Shown: piece by piece, positions 33,033 through 33,153 of the stretch
How the letters are laid out: the number at the start of each line of letters is the position of its first letter
Position numbering within the stretch: the stretch's first letter is position 1
Source: an uncultured Lachnospiraceae bacterium
GTDB lineage: Bacteria > Bacillota > Clostridia > Lachnospirales > Lachnospiraceae
NCBI GenBank assembly: GCA_947246015.1
Contig: CAMXQE010000042.1
Coordinates: forward strand, 1-33,153
DNA length: 33,153 nt
Direction of reading: 5' to 3'
Notes under the pieces: model-generated
Seen by the model: the letters and a program-made list of their open reading frames with translations, nothing else
The model's database searches: none
What the model was told of the DNA's origin: nothing
Translations under genes and position numbers: made by a program

Positions 33033-33153
33033 AAATTTAGATGTAGGACTGGCTTTGAAAAAGTCAAAAATAGCCCTGGGAAAGCTCTATTATATAGAAT
33101 CCTAAAAGTCGTGAAATATATACTCAAAACATCACTTGATATTTACCCCGAGT
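33033..33153. other. AT-rich end of the window without a gene
   Basis: A TATATAAT (minus, ~33092) could be a -10 box for the small ORF, but no good -35 is seen. Nothing else is recognisable. Confidence 0.3.

Noticed and set aside
1..33153. tRNA, rRNA, riboswitch or intact insertion sequence
   Set aside because: No cloverleaf with a TTCGA-type arm, no rRNA-like stretch, no known riboswitch core and no transposase-like frame were recognised.

Overview
The window looks like chromosome of a Lachnospiraceae-type clostridium. The evidence is strong GGAGG ribosome sites, TTGACA/TATAAT promoters, a LytTR/GHKL two-component pair, an EFR1-type flavodoxin-ferredoxin, a WYL regulator and a GntP/FadR pair. 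The genus is not resolved. I see no rRNA, tRNA, CRISPR array or intact insertion sequence. Nearly all genes lie on the minus strand; only a zinc-ribbon gene and a transglutaminase-like gene are on plus.

Layout. Positions 1-2.7 kb hold a GntP sugar-acid permease and its probable FadR-family regulator. Between them is a consensus promoter flanked by two inverted copies of an operator-like motif, and the permease leader carries two tandem copies of a structured repeat. Positions 2.8-5.2 kb hold an AlkZ-related winged-helix protein, a Cys-rich DUF3795 protein and a WYL regulator. Positions 5.3-7.4 kb hold a lipoprotein and a helical-repeat protein. A 136-bp element with perfect 31-bp terminal inverted repeats lies at 7.7 kb. 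Positions 7.9-15.3 kb form a complete oligopeptide ABC importer (A-B-C-D-F in transcription order). Both the binding protein and one permease are much larger than usual, and a terminator-like hairpin separates oppA from the permease genes.

Positions 15.4-16.0 kb hold a small membrane protein behind a very good promoter. Positions 16.3-23.4 kb hold an overlapping pair: an MMPL/RND transporter followed by a 1532-residue surface protein. That protein has a mirror-like architecture (GLUG, helical, beta, linker, beta, helical, GLUG, membrane anchor). I consider this the most interesting candidate system. Positions 23.9-28.0 kb hold a zinc-ribbon protein, an EFR1 protein, a coiled-coil protein and the GHKL/LytTR pair, whose own promoter is preceded by two 21-bp-spaced direct repeats typical of LytTR operators.

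Positions 28.2-33.1 kb look more AT-rich and more accessory. An ABC exporter has a 12-codon leader ORF and competing inverted repeats in its leader, suggesting attenuation. A divergent transglutaminase-like gene has its ribosome site inside a hairpin. After these come a decayed P-loop kinase gene, a tyrosine-phosphatase-family gene, and a chimeric junction where the tail of a short-chain dehydrogenase is joined to an unrelated small ORF. The two pseudogenes suggest this end is undergoing decay or recombination.
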